Positions 1-7,924 of a DNA stretch of 64,000 bases are shown in pieces. The stretch is from Jeotgalibacillus malaysiensis (GTDB taxonomy: Bacteria; Bacillota; Bacilli; Bacillales; Jeotgalibacillaceae). The stretch spans positions 310,001 to 374,000 of the forward strand of contig CP009417.1 in the NCBI GenBank assembly GCA_000818095.1. The letters run 5' to 3'. The notes below the pieces were generated by a model. That model had not been told where the DNA came from, did not search any database, and was given only the letters and a program-made list of their open reading frames with translations. The number at the start of each line of letters is the position of its first letter. Positions within the stretch are counted from its first letter, which is position 1. The position numbers and the translations under genes are program-made.

Positions 1-342
1 TCCAATCAACGGAATCGCAATATGCGTAAAACGATGTTTTTTCATATACTCACGGAACGAAATGAGAGACATTGTGAGCGTCTCATACGTTGGCTTGTGA
101 TTGTACTTTGCCTTCGTAAACAAGTTCACCACAATTCGTCCACCTTTCGTTATATATGGAATCGCATCGCCGATTTTCGGATTCTGTGCCTTTACGATGT
201 CCGGCATCTCTGGAATGCGTTTACGGAACTCCAGGGCAATACCAGCTCCCATTGCACAGTCTTCACTGACGCAATGAGCCAGCACATAATGCTTATCCAT
301 TAAGAATAAATCCTGTTCTTTCTCCACATACTGTAGCTTCAT
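1..342 (-). CDS. Macro-domain protein, truncated by window edge
   Basis: 114 residues are visible from the ATG at 342; the C-terminus lies outside the window. Residues 23-36 read HCVSEDCAMGAGIA, the ADP-ribose-binding loop of macro domains of the ALC1/TARG1-like type, followed by a FRKRIPE helix. Members of this family bind or hydrolyse ADP-ribose adducts such as ADP-ribose-1''-phosphate or ADP-ribosyl-DNA/protein. The start overlaps the stop of the preceding gene by ATGA, so the two are translationally coupled. Family is clear from the loop; the exact substrate cannot be told. Confidence 0.8.
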   Translation of the reverse strand, partial: MKLQYVEKEQDLFLMDKHYVLAHCVSEDCAMGAGIALEFRKRIPEMPDIVKAQNPKIGDAIPYITKGGRIVVNLFTKAKYNHKPTYETLTMSLISFREYMKKHRFTHIAIPLIG

Positions 343-686
343 TCTGCTTCCTCCTTATACTTACGAGCTTGTCGTAGGATGAACCCATGATTTCGAACGA
401 CCGCCGCTTCAAAATCTTCATCAGAGGTATAATCCAGCTCATGGGCATGCAACACGATTTTCCCATCGTTTGCGTACACATATCCATTCACATACCCTTC
501 CTGATGTTCATTGTCTGCTCCCACCTGAATCGACAGGGTCACATCTTGCTCCCCTTCTGGAATTGAAAAATCAATAGAGAATCCGTCTCCATCGACAAAT
601 CCACCTTGTCCTGCGTCCGGGAACTTCCGGGAAAGCTTCTTGAGGATGAACTCATATTTTTCGTCTACAGTCATTTTCGGTTTCAT
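339..686 (-). CDS. Hypothetical protein, 115 aa
   Basis: Real gene by its AAGGAGG site in front of the ATG at 686 and its 4-base ATGA overlap with the macro-domain gene that follows. The protein is acidic and soluble, with a beta-rich centre (DVTLSIQVGADNEHQEGYVNGYVYANDGKI) broken here only for description and a helical end RNHGFILRQARKYKEE. No family recognised. Coupling suggests a partner or accessory of the macro-domain protein, which is inference. Confidence 0.65.
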   Translation of the reverse strand: MKPKMTVDEKYEFILKKLSRKFPDAGQGGFVDGDGFSIDFSIPEGEQDVTLSIQVGADNEHQEGYVNGYVYANDGKIVLHAHELDYTSDEDFEAAVVRNHGFILRQARKYKEEAE

Positions 687-783
687 AAAAGAAACGCCTC
701 CTTAAAAGTAAATGGTCTAACAAGACTCCTTTGTTTCGTGCTTACCTTATTTTAGATTTCTAAGCAAGAACTTATAACCAGAC

Positions 784-806
784 AAAAAGCAGGGGGTTCC
801 CTGCTC
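784..806 (-). terminator. Rho-independent terminator after the 141-aa gene
   Basis: On the minus strand a GC-rich hairpin GAGCAGGG / CCCTGCT is followed by TTTTTG, just beyond the stop codon at 810-812. Confidence 0.8.
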
Positions 807-809
807 TTA

Positions 810-1235
810 TCATTGAACCAACATTTGATTGTAGCCGTTCATAAATAGATTGGTTGCTTCTGCCATCAAGAACGCTTCATCACGCAATAGACAAGCGAAA
901 TGATAAGGCGTCGCATTACCTCGAATACCAAAGGATTCAAACTCATCAAGTCCGTTAAATAGGTTTTGTGCAAGCAAGAACACAATGGCATCACGTTCAT
1001 CTAACTCACCGATGACAAAACGAGAAACCGCAACATCAACCTTTGGATAGCATCCTTTCGGTTCAAACAGCTCTTCTGGACTATCATAATGAAGTGCCGA
1101 CACCAGATACATCACAGCAATCTCCCGGTTAAAAATCTTTGTTCGGGTCAACATCTGAATCTTCATCAACTCATCAAAACGTGCTTTGTGTTGTTCACTG
1201 ATAAATGTGGTCGTTTCAGCAATTACTGTATTCAT
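810..1235 (-). CDS. Hypothetical protein, 141 aa, helical
   Basis: AGGAGG precedes the ATG at 1235 and a terminator follows, so this is a monocistronic gene. The protein is all-helical and soluble, beginning MNTVIAETTTFISEQHKARF, with a middle part rich in Leu/Phe (AIVFLLAQNLFNG). It reminds me of the DUF6075-type proteins of Bacillota plasmids and phages, but this is a weak impression. Near-copies of the TTGACNNNNGTCAA element lie upstream at 1281-1294 and 1305-1318. Function unknown. Confidence 0.6.
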   Translation of the reverse strand: MNTVIAETTTFISEQHKARFDELMKIQMLTRTKIFNREIAVMYLVSALHYDSPEELFEPKGCYPKVDVAVSRFVIGELDERDAIVFLLAQNLFNGLDEFESFGIRGNATPYHFACLLRDEAFLMAEATNLFMNGYNQMLVQ

Positions 1236-1280
1236 GCTTCAAACCTCCTAGTTTTTTGTAGTTATAGTTTATCATACTTA

Positions 1281-1294
1281 TTGACTCTTGTCAT
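1281..1294. promoter_or_regulatory. Degenerate TTGACNNNNGTCAA element
   Basis: TTGACTCTTGTCAT matches 13 of the 14 positions implied by the TTGAC-N4-GTCAA element seen elsewhere. A half-element (minus strand TTGACAATAGG) lies just beyond at about 1306-1316. Both sit upstream of the 141-aa gene, with TATGAT at about 1273-1278 on the minus strand as a possible -10. Confidence 0.5.
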
Positions 1295-1330
1295 TATTCA
1301 TTTTACCTATTGTCAAATTTTTAAACCTTT

Positions 1331-1546
1331 TCACCGTTCATTTGAGTAATGTCCAAGTCGAATCAAATCATTCCGAATTTCAGCAATCATCAGCTTGCTT
1401 TCCTCCATCTCTTCCACGCACCCTTTTTCTTGAGCCATATGGAGAGCCATCAAGTAATAGTCCATTGAAAACAATGCCAGGTTAATCGCCTTTTGCTTTT
1501 GTTCCGCTTCTGCCTTTGCTAGTCTTGATTGTAATCGATTCATCAT
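1331..1546 (-). CDS. Hypothetical small helical protein, 71 aa
   Basis: The start at 1546 has AAGGAG seven bases upstream. The product is a charged helical protein: an N-terminal coiled-coil-like stretch (RLAKAEAEQKQKA), then a mixed helix. No family recognised. It stands alone between the 141-aa gene and the secreted Ig-like protein and has no obvious terminator of its own. It could be a small DNA-binding or antitoxin-like protein, but nothing in it proves that. Confidence 0.5.
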   Translation of the reverse strand: MMNRLQSRLAKAEAEQKQKAINLALFSMDYYLMALHMAQEKGCVEEMEESKLMIAEIRNDLIRLGHYSNER

Positions 1547-1632
1547 TATCCACTCCTTCTTAATTTTCTGAATATTTTGATTTTATTATAGATGCTCTTC
1601 AAAAGATTATCAATCTTGAAAGGTTCGAGCAA

Positions 1633-1664
1633 GAAAAAAGAAAAGACCCGAATGTTCAGGTCTT
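1633..1664 (-). terminator. Terminator after the Ig-like secreted protein
   Basis: Minus strand: AAGACC / GGTCTT hairpin followed by TTTTCTTTTTTC, directly after the stop of the 183-aa gene. Confidence 0.8.
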
Positions 1665-1667
1665 TAC

Positions 1668-2219
1668 TTACTGTAGGGTGATAGTGACACCGTTATTAAT
1701 AGGAGACGATTTGTCGATTTTCACTTCCCGGGTCATCGTCACAGTGTTTCCAGCCATATCTTCCGCTGTAATGTGAACCGTTGTTTTGCCTTCATTCTTA
1801 ACTGTAAATGGAGCCGTATAATCGGTCAACCCTTGAGTTGTTGCTCCGGATAATCGATATTGAATATTTTTCATTGGAGAGGGAGTATTCGTTCCGTCAT
1901 TTCCCACATAGAAAACCTTCATCTCCATCGCTATGTTACCAGCGTTGTCCGTAGCCGCAACCAAAACGTGTGTCGCCCCTTCTTCCGTCAGTTTTAAATC
2001 AAAACCCGTTGTTGATGTAGCACTTGCCACATTAATCGTTGTCCAATCCTGGTTCATTGCTCCCGTTAATTGATATTCGACCTTTGCAATTCCTGATGGT
2101 ACATAGGTTGCTTGTGGTGTATTTCCCCATACTGTATCTGGATGCTCAAATGCCATGAAGCCTAGCCCTGCTAAAATCATACTGCATGTTATAATTTTCA
2201 CCTTCTTCATCCCTTTCAT
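1668..2219 (-). CDS. Secreted protein with two Ig-like (OmpL47-type) modules
   Basis: Start at 2219 is set by AGGAGG nine bases upstream. Residues 1-30 form a signal peptide or N-terminal anchor (KK, then a hydrophobic run ITCSMILAGLGFMAF). Two tandem modules follow, roughly residues 45-100 and 116-175, each with the pattern YxLxGA...T...G.T.V...A.D.AGN, ending in a VKIDKSSP-like linker. This is typical of the Ig-like/OmpL47 modules found in Gram-positive surface proteins. It follows the Tad-1 cluster in the same orientation and could be an exported or surface-bound partner of it (inference). Binding target unknown. Confidence 0.7.
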   Translation of the reverse strand: MKGMKKVKIITCSMILAGLGFMAFEHPDTVWGNTPQATYVPSGIAKVEYQLTGAMNQDWTTINVASATSTTGFDLKLTEEGATHVLVAATDNAGNIAMEMKVFYVGNDGTNTPSPMKNIQYRLSGATTQGLTDYTAPFTVKNEGKTTVHITAEDMAGNTVTMTREVKIDKSSPINNGVTITLQ

Positions 2220-2303
2220 GATTCTTTTCCTCCTTTTGCTGATGCCTCACAAGACATCCACTATCTATTCTTTTTTTGATATCTTATTCGATTTTCAGCA
2301 AAA

Positions 2304-2334
2304 CAAAAACACTACCTTCAAAAAAGATAGTGTT
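2304..2334 (-). terminator. Terminator at the end of the Tad-1 transcript
   Basis: Minus strand: AACACTATC and GGTAGTGTT arms with a short loop, then TTTTTG, immediately after the stop of the 225-aa membrane protein. Confidence 0.75.
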
Positions 2335-2337
2335 TCA

Positions 2338-3015
2338 TTAATCAATGATAAACTCATAATCATCCCATTTCTCATATACATAATGATAGAAAAGAGAAAG
2401 GATGAACACGCCATGAGCGACCAATGGATTCATCATCAAAGCCATCACCCCTCCAATGAGCAATAATTGAGAAACTTGTTTTGAAAAGCTTGAAATCGTT
2501 TCGTTGTCTTGCTCGGCAAAAGCGAAGAAAAGACTGAGCATCGTGAATCCCACACCTATCATGAGAAATAATCCGGAAAACATCGCTCCCGTAATCATAA
2601 ACCCGAGACCGGCATATCCGATTGCCGTTCGTCTTTCACGAAGGGCTCTCATATTGGCATTCGTATAGGTAGAGGAAAGAACCGATAGATTCCACATCAC
2701 ATGATGAAGACCTTTCGCTTTCATCTCACCACCCAATCGATACGCTAACACAATCGTAACTACATAAGGAATGAAGAAAAGGAACAAGCTGACGTGCCCC
2801 ATGATGCCTCCCACAATGAGGGAGAGGAATGCAAGAACCATATGAATCATATAGAATAGATTCTCTTTTGAAAATGACCAACTTCTTTTTGGTATCACCA
2901 TTTTTGTTTTCTGTGGATTTGTTTTCCCTTCCTCTTTCTTCAATGGAGTTGGGTTTTTAAAATCATTGTCTGTAAAGTCTTTATTGTCTAGCATCGTTTC
3001 ATGGTTAATTTTCAC
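2338..3015 (-). CDS. Membrane protein of unknown function in the Tad-1 cluster
   Basis: About 225 aa. Three in-frame GTG codons lie close together; the one at 3015 has AGGTGG at best spacing, and those at 3021 or 3024 are alternatives. A charged cytoplasmic N-terminus of about 50 residues is followed by four to six hydrophobic segments, arranged as three hairpins (around residues 55-100, 125-165, 185-215). No family recognised. It is the last gene after the prepilin peptidase, with a terminator behind it, so it is probably the distal Tad-1 gene. A role in pilus assembly is inferred only from position. Confidence 0.6.
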   Translation of the reverse strand: MKINHETMLDNKDFTDNDFKNPTPLKKEEGKTNPQKTKMVIPKRSWSFSKENLFYMIHMVLAFLSLIVGGIMGHVSLFLFFIPYVVTIVLAYRLGGEMKAKGLHHVMWNLSVLSSTYTNANMRALRERRTAIGYAGLGFMITGAMFSGLFLMIGVGFTMLSLFFAFAEQDNETISSFSKQVSQLLLIGGVMALMMNPLVAHGVFILSLFYHYVYEKWDDYEFIID

Positions 3016-3039
3016 ACGCACCACCTGCTTTCATTAGAA

Positions 3040-3699
3040 TTAGAAAATACTAGTGAGGAGAACACCGATAATCAAACCGGGTCCAAAGGCGAATTTGCTT
3101 TTCATGCCTGCGTCTGTGAAGAGTAGGAGATAAATCCCGTGAAGAACACCGACGGCAAATCCGAAGAATAAGAGTTGAGGAACTTCATAAAGAGGAAAAT
3201 AGAGCCCAATCGCTCCCATCATCTTAATGTCTCCCCCACCTAGTGGACTGACTATCGCAATCGCCAGGAAGATAGAGAAGAGAAGAATGCCCGAAAGGAG
3301 TGTCCACTCTAGATAAGAACTACCCGTAAAGAAAGACTGGATGACAATCGGTAGACCGAGTATCGCAATGACGAGGTTCATTGCGTCTGGTAGCTCTTGG
3401 TACTTTGCATCGATGAAGAAAAGAAGGGCGAGGATTCCCCAGACTGGGTAGTGAACCATGTTTTGCCCCATATACATATCAAGCAATCCTAGTGCCATAC
3501 CGAATACGATAACTATCCATTTAGATTTGACACTGATTTCATATTGCTCTCCGTATAATCCAGAAAAGAAATAGACCACGAAAGCAATGGTAATAAAGTA
3601 CAAGGATAGAAGTCCAATTCCATGCCATGTATAATCAGCGAGTGCACGAAGACTCATGTTCAATAGTTCAATTAAATCAAATCTTTCTTGTGGAATCAT
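3040..3699 (-). CDS. Type IV prepilin peptidase (A24 family), Tad-1
   Basis: Membrane aspartyl protease that cleaves (and in some relatives methylates) prepilins at the inner face of the membrane. Both signature sites are present: FIDAKYQELPD with its first catalytic Asp, and GGGDIKMM, the GxGD motif with the second. Six to seven hydrophobic segments fill about 219 residues, as expected for the short TadV/CpaA-like form. The ATG at 3699 overlaps the stop of the upstream pseudopilin gene as ATGA, which favours it over the upstream GTG at 3711. Its natural substrates are likely the Flp and TadE-like proteins encoded just upstream. Confidence 0.9.
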   Translation of the reverse strand: MIPQERFDLIELLNMSLRALADYTWHGIGLLSLYFITIAFVVYFFSGLYGEQYEISVKSKWIVIVFGMALGLLDMYMGQNMVHYPVWGILALLFFIDAKYQELPDAMNLVIAILGLPIVIQSFFTGSSYLEWTLLSGILLFSIFLAIAIVSPLGGGDIKMMGAIGLYFPLYEVPQLLFFGFAVGVLHGIYLLLFTDAGMKSKFAFGPGLIIGVLLTSIF

Positions 3700-4298
3700 G
3701 GTTTTATACACCCCTTACAGAAAACAGCTTGGCTAATCCCTACGTGAGTAACAGTTGTAGTACGAAATGAATTTCCATCTTTATCCTTAGAACCACCAAA
3801 TAAACCAATTTTTTTAAATGTCACTTGTGCTTCTACGATTACAGAAGAGTTAGTGATTTTTTCATCGCCTGAAATCGTTTCAACTTTTTGACCATCACGA
3901 TTTAGCCATTCTTCTGGATTTTCCGGGTCAAAGATTCTTACTCTATATTTATCAATAGATTTAATCGCTGATTGTTCAGGGATTTGAAATTCATGCTCTT
4001 GAGTAGTTGGATTCCATCCTTGATACTCAACACCAAGCTTTGAAGAGAAAATCTGATTAGCGACTTTTTCTGCATCAGATTTATTGATATAAATATACTC
4101 ACCATCTTCCGGCATTCCATTTGTTCTTGTTACGGCGGTTGCAGACGCTGTATCTACCGCATCTTTCACTCGTTGATTCATTTCGTATGATTTAGGCAAT
4201 TCAATTCCTACCCAAATCGCAAAGGGTAGAAGGAAAATCATAATGACAAGCGTGAACATGCTAATTCCGCCGTGATTATTCTTTAAAATCTTCAACAT
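3696..4298 (-). CDS. TadE/TadG-like pseudopilin, Tad-1
   Basis: The start at 4298 has AAAGGAGGAG seven bases upstream; an in-frame ATG at 4331 lacks this. The 200-aa product begins MLKILKNNHGGISMFTLVIM: a short basic leader with a prepilin-peptidase-like Gly site, a single N-terminal membrane helix, then an extracellular domain of about 160 residues. This is the layout of minor pilins (pseudopilins) of Tad systems. Two cysteines near the end (VFCKGC) could form a disulphide. Coupled to the prepilin peptidase by an ATGA overlap. Confidence 0.75.
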   Translation of the reverse strand: MLKILKNNHGGISMFTLVIMIFLLPFAIWVGIELPKSYEMNQRVKDAVDTASATAVTRTNGMPEDGEYIYINKSDAEKVANQIFSSKLGVEYQGWNPTTQEHEFQIPEQSAIKSIDKYRVRIFDPENPEEWLNRDGQKVETISGDEKITNSSVIVEAQVTFKKIGLFGGSKDKDGNSFRTTTVTHVGISQAVFCKGCIKP

Positions 4299-4311
4299 GT
4301 AAACTCCTCCT

Positions 4312-4866
4312 TTAGTTACGTTCTGAAACAACTCGTTCTTTTAACACATATGTGTCAGAGACCGTATCATCTTCAACATCAAAGAACCAAAAAGCTCCCA
4401 TTAACCCTTGTTTTTTAGCCGGAACTTCAACCCGAACCTCCATAATAACCTCTTCTGAACGCTTTACGTATCTTGCTCCATCCGCCGAATCGCCTTCTGA
4501 GCGTTTCATTGGGATGGCTACAACACTTAAATTATTCAATCCCATTTCTGTAAATCTATCATCGGAAAACTCCGCTCCGGAAAAGTCCTCTAATTGAATT
4601 GTTACAGCATCCGTTAATTCTTCTTTTTTATATCCGTAAGATTCTAGATTTTGTTTAAAATCCTCGACTTGTTGCGTCGTCAACCCACCATTCAATTTTG
4701 CTGTGCGTGCCAAAATATTTACCTCTTGTTCTAATTGTTGTCTTGGAATCATGTATGTGAAAAATCCGATTGCTAGAATAATGACCATAAGAATTGCTGT
4801 TAAACCAAAAAGTGCTTCTACTGACATAAATCCGTTTTTATTTTTCAATCTCTCGATGACTTTCAT
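4312..4866 (-). CDS. TadE-like pseudopilin (DUF4320-like), Tad-1
   Basis: The ATG at 4866 follows GGAGAGG; the longer frame to 4890 puts the binding site inside the gene. About 184 aa. The N-terminus KNKNGFMSVEALFGLTAILM is a classic class III prepilin leader, Gly then FxxxE, followed by one membrane helix and an extracellular domain. Minor pilins of this kind prime or cap the Flp pilus. Lies between the Flp pilins and the second pseudopilin, 14 bases from the latter. Confidence 0.75.
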   Translation of the reverse strand: MKVIERLKNKNGFMSVEALFGLTAILMVIILAIGFFTYMIPRQQLEQEVNILARTAKLNGGLTTQQVEDFKQNLESYGYKKEELTDAVTIQLEDFSGAEFSDDRFTEMGLNNLSVVAIPMKRSEGDSADGARYVKRSEEVIMEVRVEVPAKKQGLMGAFWFFDVEDDTVSDTYVLKERVVSERN

Positions 4867-4951
4867 TTTTATATCCTCTCCTTCATTCATATCTCTTTTC
4901 GATATACTACTCTATGAGATAAAAAAATATTGAACATCTCTGGTTTTAGTC

Positions 4952-4981
4952 AAAAAGAAAAGAGCTTAGTAGAAGCTCTTT
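4952..4981 (-). terminator. Terminator after the second Flp pilin
   Basis: Minus strand: AAGAGCTT / AAGCTCTT hairpin then TTCTTTTTG. It separates the pilin transcripts from the pseudopilin/peptidase genes and is probably leaky. Confidence 0.7.
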
Positions 4982-5193
4982 TAAGGGTTTGTTCCAGCTG
5001 GGTCATTTTCCCCTGCCATTTCTTTATTGACTGCGTCAAGAGTAGAACCTGCAGTCTTTGACACATCATGAGCCTTACCGTTGAAAAAGAACATAACCAT
5101 CGATGCCAAAACAATTAACGCTCCGGCTACAAATACAACCTCGATAGATACAAATCCTTTTGATTCTTTAATCTTACGGATAATAGTTTCCAT
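4981..5193 (-). CDS. Flp-type pilin 2, Tad-1
   Basis: 70 aa from the ATG at 5193, chosen because GGAG lies eight bases upstream. The N-terminus ESKGFVSIEVVFVAGA holds the processing Gly and the +5 Glu of class III pilins, followed by one hydrophobic helix and a short polar tail (SKTAGSTLDAVNKEMAG). Close in layout to the Flp pilin at 5303-5536, so the two are probably a duplication. Expected to be a pilus subunit after cleavage by the A24 peptidase. Confidence 0.85.
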   Translation of the reverse strand: METIIRKIKESKGFVSIEVVFVAGALIVLASMVMFFFNGKAHDVSKTAGSTLDAVNKEMAGENDPAGTNP

Positions 5194-5270
5194 ATCCATC
5201 ACTCCTTTTTTTCTCTTATGCTATTTCTTGATATATCAAACAACAACTTTAATCGTGTTTTAGATAAAAT

Positions 5271-5294
5271 AAAAAAGAGCGACAATTGTCGCTC
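5271..5294 (-). terminator. Terminator between the two Flp pilin genes
   Basis: Minus strand: GAGCGAC AATT GTCGCTC followed by TTTTTT, eight bases after the stop of pilin 1. It could make pilin 1 far more abundant than the genes downstream. Confidence 0.85.
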
Positions 5295-5302
5295 CTCATA
5301 GA

Positions 5303-5536
5303 TTACTGACCAAAAGTAGTCTTGTCGTAACCGTTAACCGCTGTACCAGTATCTTTAAGTGTTTCAGTAGAAGCATTGTCTACAGCTGTACCCGTCGAGT
5401 TTGATACATCGCTTGCTTTACCGTTTGCGAAGAAGATGATGATACCTGCAAGGATGATAAATGCACCGACTACGAAGATTGTTTCAATTGAAACGAACCC
5501 TTTTGTGTTTTTGATTTTGTTAATTACGTTTTTCAT
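5303..5536 (-). CDS. Flp-type pilin 1 (major pilin candidate), Tad-1
   Basis: 77 aa. KNTKGFVSIETIFVVGAFII carries the prepilin cleavage Gly, Glu at +5 and the membrane helix of Flp pilins; the tail is short and polar (ASDVSNSTGTAVDNAS). It has the AAGGGGGAATT leader in front of its ATG, its own terminator behind, and a 424-bp upstream region with tandem repeats. Those features together suggest it is the strongly expressed major subunit of the Tad-1 pilus. Confidence 0.88.
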   Translation of the reverse strand: MKNVINKIKNTKGFVSIETIFVVGAFIILAGIIIFFANGKASDVSNSTGTAVDNASTETLKDTGTAVNGYDKTTFGQ

Positions 5537-5674
5537 AATAAAATTCCCCCTTAATGGATAATTGTTTTTTGGTTTATTTTTGTTGCCTTTTCGTCAACAT
5601 ATTGTGGACTGCACAAGGGAATTTAAGATGTCGTTTGAGCTCTAAACGATTTCTTCTCCCTCGCACCATCTTCT

Positions 5675-5925
5675 TTATCATAGACTCGTGAATTTTAAAT
5701 ATTCACCCTCGAACACCTCTCGATGTCTTAGCCTTTGACAATTCGAATGTCTGTCTGGTATATTGACTAATTGCACATTTCTTATCATAGATAGTTTAAC
5801 CTTTTATATAACTACCTCAGACGTGCTTAGATGTCGGAGTACCTTGACATTTCGAATGATTTCTGTTGAGAAATTGCATCTGACATTATCATAGATTCGG
5901 CAACAAAAAATATAACTACCTCAAA
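5675..5925 (-). repeat. Tandem ~105-bp repeats upstream of the Flp pilins
   Basis: This 424-base gap (5537-5960) holds no gene. Three units begin at 5675, 5782 and 5886 with TTATCATAGA on the plus strand. The first two share, in order, (C)TACCTC or CACCCTC, GATGTC, TTGACA-TTCGAATG and ATTGCA; the third is cut short after ACTACCTCA. Read on the minus strand each unit ends in TCTATGATAA, a good -10 box, with GAGG(T/G) 28-29 bases before it. Best explained as two to three tandem promoters, or one promoter with repeated upstream binding sites, driving the pilin genes. Confidence 0.65.
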
Positions 5926-5961
5926 CAAAAAAAGAGCGGGTCGATTGTTCGACCTGCTCTT
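5926..5961 (-). terminator. Terminator after tadC of Tad-1
   Basis: Minus strand: AGAGCAGGTCGA / TCGACCCGCTCT hairpin then TTTTTTTG, right after the TadC stop codon. It isolates the machinery genes from the pilin genes. Confidence 0.85.
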
Positions 5962-6911
5962 TATGGTGTTGGTGCGATACCGCTACTAAGCATCGAGAAT
6001 GCATAAACAATAACTGGAACCGCTCCAAGCAAGATAACTCCACCAAATGGGAGCATCATGGAAAATTGAGAGAATAATGTTCCAAGCATTGCTTTTCCAC
6101 GTTTCTTTTCCTGACCTGAGCGAATCAAAAGCTGTAATCCATTCTCTAATACAAGAATCGATTCCTCTTTTGAGTAATCACCCATGTTTTCCAGAACATC
6201 AATCGCATCTTCAAATCCGGTTCCCATAAATTGAGAACGAAGGTATTCATATCCCTCGACTTTATCACGAAGATAAATCCGATACCCTGTTTCGAAGATT
6301 TCACGATAACGATTTTCTGTACGAGATAGCTCGAACAACACCTCTGAAATCGGACGACGTGCACGAAGCATTAAAATGATGGATAGCTGAACAAGTGGCA
6401 AGTCTTGTGAAAACAAGAAATCGTTTCGTTTAGCACGCATACGTAGTAACGTTGTCGGGATAATCATTACCACTAAAAGTGCCATCGCTAGGAATAATCT
6501 TGTATTTTGCAAACCTCCCGGCGTTGTATCGATTGGCATGTTGAACATGAATCCAATCAAAACAAGCCAGGCTTCCAAGCTCACAAATAGAATTCCATAT
6601 ACGAGAAGACCAGCAATTAACAACAGAATCTGCAAACTGATGAACGAACGATAATTCAGCTTTGTGTGAAGTCCAGCTTTGTTAATCAACGTCTGCTGTG
6701 CCTTCACTTTCTTATCGGTCTCGTCCGGATTGATAAACCACACGAAGGGCTTTAAATACGAAAGACCATGTAAGAAGTTTGCTGTTTCATCTTCAAAGAT
6801 TTTTTCGTGTTTCATTCGTTGTGAAAATAACATCGTGGATAAAACAATGACTATTGCGACCATTAAAGGAAGCAAGTATAGAAAGTTGTTTTGAATTAAT
6901 ACATCTGACAT
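5961..6911 (-). CDS. TadC-like inner-membrane platform protein, Tad-1
   Basis: 316 aa. Hydrophobic segments at about residues 10-30, 85-125, 135-155 and a C-terminal pair (LPFGGVILLGAVPVIVYAF). The cytoplasmic stretch between them carries the type II secretion F-domain pattern (DLPLVQLSIILMLRARRPISEVL). TadB and TadC together form the platform that converts TadA ATPase work into pilin extrusion. GGGGG stands 12 bases from the ATG at 6911. It lies 14 bases after tadB in the same operon. Confidence 0.82.
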   Translation of the reverse strand: MSDVLIQNNFLYLLPLMVAIVIVLSTMLFSQRMKHEKIFEDETANFLHGLSYLKPFVWFINPDETDKKVKAQQTLINKAGLHTKLNYRSFISLQILLLIAGLLVYGILFVSLEAWLVLIGFMFNMPIDTTPGGLQNTRLFLAMALLVVMIIPTTLLRMRAKRNDFLFSQDLPLVQLSIILMLRARRPISEVLFELSRTENRYREIFETGYRIYLRDKVEGYEYLRSQFMGTGFEDAIDVLENMGDYSKEESILVLENGLQLLIRSGQEKKRGKAMLGTLFSQFSMMLPFGGVILLGAVPVIVYAFSMLSSGIAPTP

Positions 6912-6925
6912 GACATTGCCCCCTT

Positions 6926-7906
6926 TTATTTCTTAATTTTTGCTAATCGCACGTTTAAGGTAATCGTCCCTAGAATCGTTGCAAAACCACCGATTAAACA
7001 AACCAGTCCGAAGAAGGTTCCAAAGAAGAACTCTTTTCCTTCTGGATTGAATAAGATGTTTGCAATCGCTACGACGACTCCGGCAACAGCCAAAGCGTAG
7101 TTAATCATAATTCCGTATTTACGTTCCGAAGCGAGTTTCACTTTTCCTTCATTCTCTTGATACAAAATGTCACGAAGGTTTCTCAGGTTGTTCATCGTCG
7201 CTTCCTTATCCGCATCTTCCATATAGCTGATAAGCGTGAACGCAAAACTCTTCAACCAAACGTTTTCGTATTCTTTTGAGAACTCCTCTAGCACTTCACG
7301 AGGGTTTCGTGAAATCATACGGCTAGATAAGGTGTCTAGCACACCACGAAGCGGTTCATCCACCACTTTAGACGTTTCGTAGAGAATCGTTTTTACGTCA
7401 TTATGACGAGTGGAAATACGGATGAAATTGTCAATGGCACTTGGCAAGAGACGTTCGACCATCACAATCGAGTCCTGTTTCATTTCTCGCAAAAGGCGAC
7501 GAGCATACCATGCTAATCCAACCGGTGCGAGAATTGCCATCATGTAGACTTTAAACACCATGAATGTCAGCGATACTGCCGCTAAGATTCCGGTAAAAAT
7601 AAAGAATACAGTGTCTGTGATATGTTCTTTTCCTTTACTCGCCATGACGATTTCTAATTCATCGTAGATTTTATTCAGGGCTTTAAATTTCTGAATCAGC
7701 TTCACACCCTTACTCTTCTTCACAACTCCGCTTCGCAAACGGAATCGTTTTCGCTCATTATTTAGATATGTCAGGTAATACCCTAACGCATAGAGCACGG
7801 TTACAAGAAGCATGATGTTGACGAGCATGACCATGATATTGTCTGCATTCATGTACGTCATGGTTGTTTGAATCAAACTGTCTACTTTTGAAGTCACTGC
7901 TTCCAT
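6926..7906 (-). CDS. TadB-like inner-membrane platform protein, Tad-1
   Basis: 326 aa with an N-terminal membrane helix (about residues 24-46), a pair at about 100-135, a cytoplasmic F-domain (RLLPSAIDNFIRISTRHND, then a helical bundle) and two helices at the C-terminus. That is the TadB architecture of the type II secretion F superfamily. AAGGAAG precedes the ATG. It is separated from tadA by a terminator-like hairpin (7925-7955), so TadB and TadC may be made in lower amount than TadA. Confidence 0.82.
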   Translation of the reverse strand: MEAVTSKVDSLIQTTMTYMNADNIMVMLVNIMLLVTVLYALGYYLTYLNNERKRFRLRSGVVKKSKGVKLIQKFKALNKIYDELEIVMASKGKEHITDTVFFIFTGILAAVSLTFMVFKVYMMAILAPVGLAWYARRLLREMKQDSIVMVERLLPSAIDNFIRISTRHNDVKTILYETSKVVDEPLRGVLDTLSSRMISRNPREVLEEFSKEYENVWLKSFAFTLISYMEDADKEATMNNLRNLRDILYQENEGKVKLASERKYGIMINYALAVAGVVVAIANILFNPEGKEFFFGTFFGLVCLIGGFATILGTITLNVRLAKIKK

Positions 7907-7924
7907 TCCATCACTTCCTTTCTT

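Noticed and set aside
5675-5925. CRISPR or mobile-element terminal repeats
   Set aside because: Units are about 105 bases, degenerate and in tandem next to a gene start, with promoter-like boxes; there is no transposase.
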